Assembly: GCF_001693385.1 (NCBI RefSeq)
Contig: NZ_CP016428.1
Coordinates: 620,001 to 684,000, forward strand
Direction of reading: 5' to 3'
Origin: Bradyrhizobium icense
GTDB taxonomy: Bacteria > Pseudomonadota > Alphaproteobacteria > Rhizobiales > Xanthobacteraceae
DNA length: 64,000 nucleotides
The notes beneath the pieces are model-generated. The model was given only the letters and a program-made list of their open reading frames with translations. It made no database searches and was not told where the DNA came from. Within the stretch, counting starts at the first letter, position 1. Every line of letters begins with the position of its first letter. The translations under genes were made by a program, and so were the position numbers. Shown piece by piece: positions 1-8,445 of this stretch.

Positions 1-582
1 ACATGGCGGGAGCGGATCGACCAATGGATCATGCGTTCCAAGCCAGCCGATCTATTGTCGGTCGATATCTTCTTCGACCTGCGGGCGGTTCACGGCGACG
101 GCAGCCTTGCTGTCTCGGTGCGTCAGGCGGCCTTCGCGGCGGCCGAAGGCCAGGTCGCGTTTATCAAACTGCTGGTCGAGAACGTCAGCGTTCCGGCAAG
201 CCTGAAATTTTTCGGCGGGATCCGCACGGTCGCCGGCCGTATCGACCTCAAGGCGGCCGGACTGTTTGGGCTCGTTGCATGGGTGCGCGCGGTGGCAATC
301 CGCTATCACGTTATGGAACGGTCGACGTCGGCGCGACTCGCCGGCGTGAAGGCGAGGGTTCAGGCCAGCGAGAGCGATCTCGATGCGCTTGGCGAAGCCC
401 AGGGCACCTTTCTCGATCTCATCCTGTCGCAGCAGGTTGAGGACATCGCCTCCGGCATCCCGCCTTCCAACGCGGTTGCCGTAAAGCGATTGTCGAGCCG
501 TGACCTCGATCGGCTGCGTACGGCACTTGCTGCGGTTTCCACCATCGATGAGCTCGGCCGCGACCTCCTGTTCAGGGATTGA
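1..582 (+). CDS. DUF294/CBS-type nucleotidyltransferase-like protein, C-terminal part
   Basis: The frame is open through base 1, so only the last 193 residues are visible. The stretch with VDIFFDLRAVHGDG followed by a helical region resembles the C-terminal substrate-binding-like domain (DUF294_C) that follows the DUF294 nucleotidyltransferase domain in CBS-domain proteins of Rhizobiales. The catalytic and CBS parts would lie left of the window. Such proteins are assumed to be cytoplasmic signalling nucleotidyltransferases, but no activity can be read from this fragment. The next gene on the same strand begins about 250 bases later, so an operon is not evident. Confidence 0.7.
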   Translation, partial: TWRERIDQWIMRSKPADLLSVDIFFDLRAVHGDGSLAVSVRQAAFAAAEGQVAFIKLLVENVSVPASLKFFGGIRTVAGRIDLKAAGLFGLVAWVRAVAIRYHVMERSTSARLAGVKARVQASESDLDALGEAQGTFLDLILSQQVEDIASGIPPSNAVAVKRLSSRDLDRLRTALAAVSTIDELGRDLLFRD

Positions 583-829
583 CGCGGCGTCCTTTCGAAA
601 GCGAAGCATTTTTCTCTGAGTTCCCTGTGGGCTCGGCCGGCGCGGCCCAAATCCCAGTTATTCATTCTTTTGCGCTGCACCATCGACGGAAATTGGTGCC
701 GATTAACTGCTTTTGCGCAACGCGGGAAAGGTTGCCTTGCAAGTCGCCTGCTGACGGTGGACAATCAAATTGCTGACGATCAGCAACGACTTGCATGCTT
801 TCCCGACCTCTTGTCGGCGCCTGGAACAG

Positions 830-1504
830 ATGATTGCTGCTGCCAATACCCATCTCGTCATCGCCGATGACCATCCGCTCTTCCGCGACGCTCTGCGCCA
901 GGCGGTGGCCAGTGTCGTGGCTTCGGCCGCCGTCAGCGAGGCCGGCACGTTCGACGAACTCACCGCGCTGCTCGAGCGCGATTCCGACGTCGACCTGATC
1001 CTGCTCGATCTCACGATGCCGGGGATTTCGGGCTTCTCGGGGCTGATCTATCTGCGCGCGCAATACCCGGCGATCCCGGTGGTGGTCGTGTCGGCTAGCG
1101 ACGATGCGGCCACGATCCGGCGGTCGCTCGATTTCGGTGCCTCCGGCTTCATTCCCAAACGCTTCGGCGTCGAGACGCTGCGCGACGCCATCATGAAAGT
1201 GATGGAGGGCGACGTCTGGGTGCCGCCGGACACCGATCTCTCCTCGGCCAGCGACCCCGACATGACGAGGCTGCGCGACCGCCTGGTGACGCTCACCCCG
1301 CAGCAGGTGCGGGTGCTGATGATGCTGTCGGAGGGGCTGCTCAACAAGCAGATCGCCTACGAGCTCGGCGTGTCGGAAGCGACCATCAAGGCCCACGTCT
1401 CGGCGATCCTGCAGAAGCTCGGCGTCGAAAGCCGCACGCAGGCGGTGATTGCGGCGGCAAAGATCTCCGGCGGCCAGTGGCGCCAGGGCACGCCGACGAC
1501 TTAG
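830..1504 (+). CDS. LuxR-family two-component response regulator
   Basis: This 224-residue protein has an N-terminal receiver domain with the acidic pair Asp13-Asp14, the phospho-acceptor Asp60 in LILLDLTMPG, and a Lys in GFIPKRF. A linker is followed by a LuxR/NarL helix-turn-helix (about residues 155-205, LTPQQVRVLMMLSEG...KQIAYELGVSEATIKAHV). An in-frame TTG at 770 could extend it by 20 residues, but those residues do not look like receiver sequence, so I use the ATG at 830. It is probably a DNA-binding output protein. The hybrid kinase at 2164-5676 points toward it and is a plausible partner, because CbrA/ErcS-like kinases often sit beside LuxR-type regulators. The RAYT unit lies between them. 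Confidence 0.9.
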   Translation: MIAAANTHLVIADDHPLFRDALRQAVASVVASAAVSEAGTFDELTALLERDSDVDLILLDLTMPGISGFSGLIYLRAQYPAIPVVVVSASDDAATIRRSLDFGASGFIPKRFGVETLRDAIMKVMEGDVWVPPDTDLSSASDPDMTRLRDRLVTLTPQQVRVLMMLSEGLLNKQIAYELGVSEATIKAHVSAILQKLGVESRTQAVIAAAKISGGQWRQGTPTT

Positions 1505-2147
1505 ACCGTAGGATGGGTGGAGCGCAGCGATACCCATCACCTCGCCATCCGCGAACACGCCCATGACCGGTTACCGCCGTAACTTTATTGCTGGAGGCAG
1601 CTTCTTTTTCACGGTCAATCTGGCGGATCGCCGGCTGCGGCTGTTGACCGAGAACATCGACGCATTGCGGACAGCCTTCCGCGAGACACAACGGCATCAT
1701 CCATTCGCGATCGATGCGATCGTCGTCTTGCCCGATCATCTCCACACGGTCTGGACGCTACCGGAAGGAGATGCAGATTTCTCCACGCGATGGCGGCTTA
1801 TCAAGACTTCGTTTTCTCGAAAGCTTGTTGTTGGCGAGCCGATTTCGAGTAGTCGGGCTAAGAGAGGAGAACGCGGCATCTGGCAGCGGCGGTATTGGGA
1901 GCACACGATCCGCGACGAAACCGACTTTGCGCGCCACATCGACTATGTTCACATCAACCCGGTCAAACATGGGCTGGTGACACAGGTCAGAGATTGGCCC
2001 TATTCGTCATTCCGCCGTTTGGTTAGAGACGGTGTCTACCCTGAGGATTGGGCAGGTGATGTTTCCAAGCTCGATGGGGAGTTTGGTGAGCGGCGTTGAA
2101 TGTGCGCCGAAATGATGGGTATCGCTTCGCTCCACCCATCCTACGGT
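1505..2147. mobile_element. RAYT unit: REP-associated transposase with inverted REP arms
   Basis: A 35-bp sequence at 1505-1539 (starting ACCGTAGGATGGGTGG) returns as its reverse complement at 2113-2147 with one mismatch. The two arms flank the transposase gene on both sides at short distance. This is the standard layout of a RAYT locus, where the protein acts on REP/BIME hairpins. The unit occupies the gap between two convergent genes, a response regulator and a sensor kinase. That is a neutral site for insertion, and the unit may also serve as a bidirectional transcription stop. Confidence 0.85.
1563..2099 (+). CDS. REP-associated tyrosine transposase (RAYT, IS200-like Y1)
   Basis: The 178-residue protein has the features of the Y1/IS200-like transposase fold. 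These are an early GGSFFFTVNLADR strand, the HUH-type motif in LPDHLHTVW, and the Tyr-containing helix HIDYVHINPVKHGLV that supplies the nucleophile. The motif WQRRYWEH between them is typical of RAYTs. These enzymes cleave single-stranded REP hairpins and are usually domesticated single-copy genes. The gene is complete and lies inside a pair of inverted repeats (1505-1539 and 2113-2147). Confidence 0.9.
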   Translation: MTGYRRNFIAGGSFFFTVNLADRRLRLLTENIDALRTAFRETQRHHPFAIDAIVVLPDHLHTVWTLPEGDADFSTRWRLIKTSFSRKLVVGEPISSSRAKRGERGIWQRRYWEHTIRDETDFARHIDYVHINPVKHGLVTQVRDWPYSSFRRLVRDGVYPEDWAGDVSKLDGEFGERR

Positions 2148-2163
2148 CTACGCCCTATCTCTT

Positions 2164-5100
2164 CTACTCCGCCGCCACCATTTGTTGCGCGCGCCACTGG
2201 CCGAGCAGGGCGCGGAGCGAGGCCGGCTTGACCGGCTTGTTGAGGATGGCGATGTTTTCCTCGCGCGCGGCGGCGCGTACGTTCGGGCTGCGATCGGCCG
2301 TGATCAGGATGGCGGGAATGTTTTCGCCGAAGCGGCGGCGGATCTCGCGGATCGCGGCGACGCCGTTGCCGCGGTCGAGATGATAGTCGACAAGAAGGCC
2401 GGTCACGCTGTGGCCGGACGATTCGATAGCAGCGATCGCAGCTTCCGGATCCGCCACCGCGATCACCTCGGCGTTCCAGGCTGTCAGCAGCGTCTTCATG
2501 CCGTCGAGGATCGCCGGATCGTTCTCGATACAGACGATCAAGGCGCCACTCATAGGCATCTTGGAAAGCGGCGTGGCGCTGGTGACGGCGTGGGTGTAGT
2601 TGACCGCCTTGGCGACCGGCACGGTCACCGAGAACACCGAACCGCCGCTGGCGTTGGCGTCGATCGCGATGCCGTGGTTGAGCACGCGCGCCAGCCGCTC
2701 GACGATCGATAGGCCGAGACCGAGGCCGCGGGCGATCCGCGCGCCCTGCTCGAGGCGGTGGAATTCCTTGAAAATCTCGCCGCGCTTCATCACGGGAATG
2801 CCGACGCCGGTATCGTAGACGGCGATCTGCAGGGATTGCCCGTGGCGGCGGCAGCCGACCAGCACGCGCCCGCGCGGGGTGTACTTGATCGCGTTGGAAA
2901 TGAAGTTCTGCAGCAGCCGGCGCAGCAGCGAGCGGTCCGATTGCACCGGCAGCGAGCAGGGCACGAAGGTCAGCTCCAGCCCCTTGGCGCGGGCGATCGG
3001 CGCAAACTCGATCTCCAGCGAACGCATCAAGTCGGCCATCTTGAAGCTCGAGATCGAGGTCGTCATTGCCCCCGCATCGAGCCGCGAGATGTCCAGCAGC
3101 GCGCCGAGGATCTCCTCGATCGCCTCCAGCGAGTCGTCGATGTTCTCGACCAGGCGGGAATCCTCACCGCCGTTCTGACGCTCGACCAGGCTCGTCACAT
3201 ACAGCCGCGCCGCATTGAGCGGCTGCAGGATGTCGTGGCTGGCGGCTGCGAGGAACCGGGTCTTCGAGATGTTGGCGTCCTCGGCGGTGCTCTTGGCCTG
3301 CGCCAGCTCGGAGTTCAGCCGCGTCAGTTCCTCGGTGCGGTCGCGCACGCGCTTTTCCAGCGTCGCGTTGGCGCGCTCCAGCGCCTCGGCGGCCTCGAAA
3401 CTCGGGGTGACGTCGGAGAAGGTGATGACGAGGCCGCCGCCCGGCATCCGGTTGGAACGGACCTCGATCACCATGTGGCGGTCGGGCAGTCGTTCCAGAT
3501 AGGGCTCGCCTTCGGTGGTGTAGGCCTCCAGCCGCCGCTGCAGCAGCGTATCGGGATCGTCGGCGCCGGACGCGCTGACCGCGCCCATGAATTCGAGGAT
3601 TTCCTGCAAGGGGATGCCGAGCTGCACGAGGTGCGGCGGCAGCGCGAGGACTTCGCCGAATTGAGCGTTCGAGCAGATCAGTTGCAGATCGGCGTCGAAC
3701 ACCGCGATGCCCTGGCGCACATGGTTGAGCGCGGTCTGCAGGATCTCGCGGTTGAAATGCAGTGCGGCGTGGGAATCGTCGAGCAGCTTCAACGCGGCTT
3801 TCGCGGAGACGGTGCGCTTGCGCAACAGGAGCGACATCACGAGACGCGAGGACGCCGCGCCGATCGAGGAGGCGATCAGGCGCTCGGCATATTGCAGCAA
3901 CTCGAAATCGGCAGGTGCCGCCGGATCGAGGTTGCCGGAATGACCGGCAGCAAAGGTCTCGAAGGCCTGGGCTGCGCGCTCCGGGCCGAGATATTGCGCC
4001 ACCGTGCTCTGGATGTCCTGCACGGTGACTGTCGTGCGCCAGCGCCGGAAGTTCGGGGCGATCGGCGCCAGCGTGTTCGGCACGAACAGGTCCGCCTGCA
4101 GCCGTTCGATCGAGGACGGCTGGCGCGCGAGCGACATCAGCACATAGGTCAGGATGTTGAGCGCGAGCGACCAGAACACGCCATGCATCAGCGGCGGCAG
4201 GTCGGTGCCGAGCAGCGCTTGCGGACGTAGTGCTGTGATGCCGAACGGGCCTTGCTGCAACAGTAGAAGACCGGTGGGATTGCCTTCCAGGAAGCTCGGC
4301 AGGAATAGTGTGTAGAGCCACACGGCGACGCCGACCAGCATGCCGCCCATCGCTCCGCGTGCGGTTCCCTGGCGCCACAACAGGCCGCCGAAAAAGGCCG
4401 GCGCCAGTTGCGCCAGCGCCGCGAACGACAGCAGCCCGATCGCTGCCAACTGGGTGTTGCCGAGTGCGCGGTAGTAGAAATACGCCATCACCATGATGGC
4501 GAAGATCGCGAAGCGCCTTATCTTGAGCAGGAAGTCGCCGAAATCCTTGCTGCCGTCGCGCGCCCCGGGACTTCCCTGCAGCACCATCGGCAGCACGATG
4601 TCGTTGGAGACCATGATGGAGAGCGCGACGCATTCCACGATCACCATCGCGGTCGCGGCCGACAGGCCGCCGACGAACACAGCGATGCTGAGCAGCGCCG
4701 AATTTGCCTCGATCGGCAGCGCCAGCACATACATATCGCTGTCGACGGCGCCGAACGGGAAGGTGACGAGACCGGCGAGCGCGATCGGAATCACGAACAG
4801 GTTGATGGCGACCAGATAGAGCGGAAACAGCCAGCGGGCACGATTGACCTCCTCGAGGCTGGAATTCTCGACCACGCTGACGTGGAACTGCCGCGGCAGC
4901 AGCATGATCGCGCAAAACGACAACAGCGTCATGGTCAGGAAATTGCCGATCGACGGCACGTAGTTGATCGCGCGCACCGCCTCCGGGGTCTTCATGGCGC
5001 GTTCGATCAGTTCGACCGGCGTGAACATCCAGAAGGTGACGAAGGCGCCGGCGGCGATAAAGGCGACCAGCTTGACGATGGACTCGGTGGCGATCGCCAG

Positions 5101-5676
5101 CATCAGGCCATGCTGGTGCTCGGTGGCGTCGGTCTGGCGGGTGCCGAACAGCACCGCGAATGCCGCCATCGCCAAGGTGACGACCAGTGCGATGTCGCCG
5201 ATGATCGGGATCGAGGAGAAGAACACCTTGTCCTCGCTCAGGATCGTCTCCAGCGAGGAGGCCACCGCCTTGAGCTGCAGCGCGATGTAGGGCACAGAGC
5301 CGACGATCGCGATGACAGCCACGGTCGCGGCGACCGCCTGGCTCTTGCCGTAGCGCGCCGCGATGAAGTCGGCGATCGAGGTGATGTTCTGCGACTTGGC
5401 GAGCTGGATCACGCGCCGCAACAGCGGCGTGCAAAGCCCGATCATCAGGATCGGCCCGACATAGATGGCGAGGAAGTCGACGCTGGTGCGGGTGGCGAAG
5501 CCGACCGAACCGAAGAAGGTCCAGGAGGTGCAATAGATCGCCAGCGACAGCGGATAGATCAGCATGCTGGCGCGGCCGCGCTGGCTCGGCGACAGGCGGT
5601 CGCCGTAGCTAGCGACGACGAACAGCAGTCCGATATACGCGAACGCGGTGGCGATTACGCCCCAGTCGTGCAGCAT
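2164..5676 (-). CDS. Hybrid sensor histidine kinase with sodium:solute-symporter-like N-terminus (CbrA-like)
   Basis: The 1170-residue inner-membrane protein starts with about 500 residues of hydrophobic helices that resemble SLC5/PutP sodium:solute symporters. It continues with a PAS region and a coiled coil (RVRDRTEELTRLNSELAQA). The kinase core has the H-box AAASHDILQPLN, with His814 as the likely phosphorylated residue, the N-box NFISNAIKYTPRG, and glycine boxes DTGVGIP and GLGLGLSIVERLA. A C-terminal receiver carries an acceptor Asp in LLVDYHLD. Family members such as CbrA sense nutrient status. The gene is convergent with the RAYT and the LuxR-type regulator. The ATG at 5676 gives a normal membrane N-terminus. 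Confidence 0.92.
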   Translation of the reverse strand: MLHDWGVIATAFAYIGLLFVVASYGDRLSPSQRGRASMLIYPLSLAIYCTSWTFFGSVGFATRTSVDFLAIYVGPILMIGLCTPLLRRVIQLAKSQNITSIADFIAARYGKSQAVAATVAVIAIVGSVPYIALQLKAVASSLETILSEDKVFFSSIPIIGDIALVVTLAMAAFAVLFGTRQTDATEHQHGLMLAIATESIVKLVAFIAAGAFVTFWMFTPVELIERAMKTPEAVRAINYVPSIGNFLTMTLLSFCAIMLLPRQFHVSVVENSSLEEVNRARWLFPLYLVAINLFVIPIALAGLVTFPFGAVDSDMYVLALPIEANSALLSIAVFVGGLSAATAMVIVECVALSIMVSNDIVLPMVLQGSPGARDGSKDFGDFLLKIRRFAIFAIMVMAYFYYRALGNTQLAAIGLLSFAALAQLAPAFFGGLLWRQGTARGAMGGMLVGVAVWLYTLFLPSFLEGNPTGLLLLQQGPFGITALRPQALLGTDLPPLMHGVFWSLALNILTYVLMSLARQPSSIERLQADLFVPNTLAPIAPNFRRWRTTVTVQDIQSTVAQYLGPERAAQAFETFAAGHSGNLDPAAPADFELLQYAERLIASSIGAASSRLVMSLLLRKRTVSAKAALKLLDDSHAALHFNREILQTALNHVRQGIAVFDADLQLICSNAQFGEVLALPPHLVQLGIPLQEILEFMGAVSASGADDPDTLLQRRLEAYTTEGEPYLERLPDRHMVIEVRSNRMPGGGLVITFSDVTPSFEAAEALERANATLEKRVRDRTEELTRLNSELAQAKSTAEDANISKTRFLAAASHDILQPLNAARLYVTSLVERQNGGEDSRLVENIDDSLEAIEEILGALLDISRLDAGAMTTSISSFKMADLMRSLEIEFAPIARAKGLELTFVPCSLPVQSDRSLLRRLLQNFISNAIKYTPRGRVLVGCRRHGQSLQIAVYDTGVGIPVMKRGEIFKEFHRLEQGARIARGLGLGLSIVERLARVLNHGIAIDANASGGSVFSVTVPVAKAVNYTHAVTSATPLSKMPMSGALIVCIENDPAILDGMKTLLTAWNAEVIAVADPEAAIAAIESSGHSVTGLLVDYHLDRGNGVAAIREIRRRFGENIPAILITADRSPNVRAAAREENIAILNKPVKPASLRALLGQWRAQQMVAAE

Positions 5677-5805
5677 CGCTGCTTCTCTCCCTATCCGTCC
5701 TGGCTCGCTCGGAAACGCGATCGGGCCGGAACCTCAGTATAAACGCATTGGGCCGGCAGCGCACCGCGCCACCGGCCCAATTCGCAAGGATAAGGAAGGG
5801 TAGGG

Positions 5806-7035
5806 TTACTCGGCCGCCAGCGGTTTCTGTCTTACGGGCAGCCCGAGGCGTTCCCAGACCTGCAGCAGCGCTTCGGCGAGCCGGTCGATCAGGCCGTCAT
5901 CGTGATAGGGCGAGGGCGTGATCCGCAGCCGCTCGGTGCCCTTGGCGACGGTGGGATAGTTGATCGGCTGGATGTAGATGCCGTGCTCTTCCAGGAGGAT
6001 GTCGGAGGCCTGCTTGCACTTCTCGGGATCGCCGACGAACAGCGGCACGATGTGGGTGTCGCTCGACATCACCGGCAGGCCGGCGGCGTTGAGGATCGCC
6101 TTGACGCGGGCGGCGCGGTCCTGGTGGCGCTCGCGCTCCCAGTTCGAGGTCTTCAAATGCCGGATCGCAGCCGTTGCGGCCGAGCAGATTGCCGGCGGCA
6201 ACGCGGTGGTGAAGATGAAGCCCGGCGCATAGGAGCGGACGGCATCGATGATCTCCGCATTGCCTGCGATGTAGCCGCCGAGGCAGCCAAAGGCCTTGGC
6301 GAGCGTGCCTTCCAGCACGTCGATGCGATGCATCACGCCGTCGCGCTCGGCGATGCCGCCGCCGCGCGGGCCGTACATGCCGACCGCATGGACCTCGTCG
6401 ACATAGGTCATGGCACCGTATCTTTCGGCCAGATCGCAGATCTTGGCGAGCGGGGCGACGTCGCCATCCATCGAATAGAGGCTCTCGCAGGCGATCAGCT
6501 TGGGCCGCTCCGGACCCGCTGCGATCAGCAGTTCCTCGAGATGTGCGAGATCGTTATGGCGGAAGATCTGCCGCTCGCAGCCGGCCTGGCGGACGCCTTC
6601 GATCATCGAATTGTGGTTCAGCGCGTCGGACAGAATGAGGCAGTTCGGAATGAGTTTGGCGATCGTCGAGATGCCGGTCTGGTTCGAGACGTAGCCCGAG
6701 GTGAACAACAGCGAGGCCTGCTTGCCATGCAGGTCGGCCAGCTCCTGTTCGAGCTGCACCAGCGGATGATGGGTGCCAGCGATGTTGCGGGTGCCGCCGG
6801 CGCCGGTTCCGACGCGGGTCGCGGTTTCGACCATGGCGCCGACCACTTTCGGGTGCTGGCCCATGCCGAGATAGTCGTTGGAGCACCAGATCACGACATC
6901 GCGCTTGCCCTTCGGCGAGTGCCAGACCGCATGCGGGAACCGGCCCGCGATCCGCTCGAGGTCGGCGAAAACGCGGTAGCGCCGCTCGTCATGCAAGCGG
7001 TTGAGGGCGGCGTGGAAGAATTTGCTGTAATCCAT
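5806..7035 (-). CDS. hemA: 5-aminolevulinate synthase
   Basis: This 409-residue PLP enzyme condenses glycine with succinyl-CoA to 5-aminolevulinate, the first step of the Shemin (C4) heme pathway in alphaproteobacteria. Recognisable segments are [48 protein letters not shown] and the PLP-lysine motif [14 protein letters not shown]. The protein reads like Bradyrhizobium HemA from residue 1 ([11 protein letters not shown]). I therefore place the start at 7035; the frame extends 41 codons upstream without family similarity. A perfect FNR/FixK-type box lies 127 bases upstream of the ATG. Bradyrhizobium hemA is known to respond to oxygen through such a box. Confidence 0.97.
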   Translation of the reverse strand: MDYSKFFHAALNRLHDERRYRVFADLERIAGRFPHAVWHSPKGKRDVVIWCSNDYLGMGQHPKVVGAMVETATRVGTGAGGTRNIAGTHHPLVQLEQELADLHGKQASLLFTSGYVSNQTGISTIAKLIPNCLILSDALNHNSMIEGVRQAGCERQIFRHNDLAHLEELLIAAGPERPKLIACESLYSMDGDVAPLAKICDLAERYGAMTYVDEVHAVGMYGPRGGGIAERDGVMHRIDVLEGTLAKAFGCLGGYIAGNAEIIDAVRSYAPGFIFTTALPPAICSAATAAIRHLKTSNWERERHQDRAARVKAILNAAGLPVMSSDTHIVPLFVGDPEKCKQASDILLEEHGIYIQPINYPTVAKGTERLRITPSPYHDDGLIDRLAEALLQVWERLGLPVRQKPLAAE

Positions 7036-7161
7036 CACAAGACCTGGAAAGGAACCGGCCGTATCGGCGTCGGGCCTTTTTAGAGCCTTTCCAGCTTTGA
7101 TGTCTACGCGGATTCCCACATTTCGGCGCGCCTCCGGGATGCTACTTAGGCAGCGCAAATG

Positions 7162-7175
7162 TTGATCGGGATCAA
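7162..7175 (-). promoter_or_regulatory. FixK/FNR-type box upstream of hemA
   Basis: TTGATCGGGATCAA is a perfect TTGAT-N4-ATCAA palindrome in the 193-base gap between the hydrolase gene and hemA. Its centre is about 133 bases from the hemA start codon. This matches the consensus for FixK2/FnrN-class activators and the published oxygen control of hemA in Bradyrhizobium japonicum. Assignment to hemA rather than to another gene rests on position and strand. Confidence 0.8.
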
Positions 7176-7228
7176 GGCGCTAGCCGCGATTTGAAATCCC
7201 GGCATCTTGGCAAACGGCCGTTGCGGCC

Positions 7229-8290
7229 TCAGGTGGTCCTAAACCGCAGCACGCCGTCGCTCACCTCGGAGGTCAGCCGTCCCTCCACCAGCATGTAATT
7301 GACGTGCGCGACCAGTTCGCCGGCGGCAAAGCCCATCTGGTGCTCGTCCAGCACGTGCTTGTGGAACACGACCGGCACCAGTTCCTTCGAGGTCTGCGGC
7401 ACTTCCCGGCAGGCTTCCGCGATCAGCCGGCAGCGGTCCTCATGATGGTCGGCGAGCTGCTTGATGCGGGTCTTCAGCCCGTAAAACGGCACGCCGTGGC
7501 CGGGCAGCACCATGACGTCGTAAGGTAGCGTCGTGGTGAGGCTCGCCAGCGAAGCCAGATATTCGCCGAGGGAGTTCTGGTCGGGCTCGACCGCCCAGAC
7601 GCTGACATTGGGCGAAATCTTGCTCAGCACCTGGTCGGCCGACAGGAACAGCTTGTCGGCGGCGCAGTACAGCATCACCTGGTCGAGCGCGTGGCCGCCG
7701 CCGGTGATCACCTTGAAGCGCCGGGTGCCGATTACAACCTCGTCGCCATGCGAGATGCGGCGATAGGACGGCGGCAGCACCGAGACCCGTTTCAAATAGT
7801 CCTGGCCGCGGCCGAGCAATCTGTCGGTCAGGCTCTCGTCCATGCCGTGGCGGCGGAAGAACAGCCGCTGCGCGTTGCGCCGCTCCTCGGTGCCGCGATT
7901 CTGGTGATAGACCGATTGCAGGTACTCGACCTGCGACATCTGCAGCGGGCAGTCGAAGCGCTCGACGATCCACCCGGCGAGGCCGACGTGGTCGGGATGC
8001 GAATGGGTAACGATCAGCCGCGTGATCTTCACATGCCGCAGCGGGCCCTCGAACAGGGTGGTCCAGGCCGCGATGGATTCCTCATTGCCGAAGCCGGAAT
8101 CGACCATCGCCCAGCCATCGCCATCGGCCAGCAGGTAGATATTCACGTGATTGAGTCGGAACGGCAGCTTGAGCCGGACCCAGAGCACGCCGGGCACCAC
8201 CTCGACGACCTGATCGTGGCCCGGGTGGCTTTCGAAGGGGTACCGCAGTGCCTCGGCCGAGGACTGCACCGTGTCGGTTTTCGAATGCAT
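7229..8290 (-). CDS. Metallo-beta-lactamase-fold hydrolase
   Basis: The 353-residue protein has the metal-binding motif THSHPDHVGL (HxHxDH) about 100 residues from the N-terminus. GGGHALDQVM, an aspartate in LFLSADQVL and a late histidine in VLPGHGVPF complete the binuclear site. It resembles the glyoxalase-II/MBL hydrolase group found in Rhizobiales with an extra C-terminal winged-helix-like extension. The substrate is unknown. It lies upstream of hemA on the same strand, but the FixK box and 193 bases between them suggest separate transcription. A dispersed palindromic repeat follows its start on the outer side. Confidence 0.85.
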   Translation of the reverse strand: MHSKTDTVQSSAEALRYPFESHPGHDQVVEVVPGVLWVRLKLPFRLNHVNIYLLADGDGWAMVDSGFGNEESIAAWTTLFEGPLRHVKITRLIVTHSHPDHVGLAGWIVERFDCPLQMSQVEYLQSVYHQNRGTEERRNAQRLFFRRHGMDESLTDRLLGRGQDYLKRVSVLPPSYRRISHGDEVVIGTRRFKVITGGGHALDQVMLYCAADKLFLSADQVLSKISPNVSVWAVEPDQNSLGEYLASLASLTTTLPYDVMVLPGHGVPFYGLKTRIKQLADHHEDRCRLIAEACREVPQTSKELVPVVFHKHVLDEHQMGFAAGELVAHVNYMLVEGRLTSEVSDGVLRFRTT

Positions 8291-8348
8291 GCTACCGGCT
8301 TAGCGGTAGAGGCGGCGCCGCGCTAGCCGAAAAAAGCGGGGCAATGCT

Positions 8349-8426
8349 GTCATTCCGGGGCGTCCGAAGGACGAGCCCGGAATCTCGAGATTTCGGGTTC
8401 GCATCTTCGATGCGCCCCGGAATGAC
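8349..8426. repeat. Dispersed palindromic repeat, GTCATTCCGGGGCG family
   Basis: Arms GTCATTCCGGGGCG (8349-8362) and its exact complement CGCCCCGGAATGAC (8413-8426) enclose about 50 bases. The same arms occur at 21628-21679. This is a REP/BIME-like element between the hydrolase start and the chemotaxis-receptor end. Confidence 0.8.
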
Positions 8427-8445
8427 GGTCCATGTGGCTTGACGA

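Noticed and set aside
662..1564. 300-residue open frame on the minus strand
   Set aside because: It is the shadow of the response-regulator gene; the composition (Arg/His/Asp/Gly-rich) is that of an antisense frame in high-GC DNA.
2758..5742. Long plus-strand frames opposite the histidine kinase
   Set aside because: They are antisense shadows; the kinase on the minus strand has complete domain motifs.
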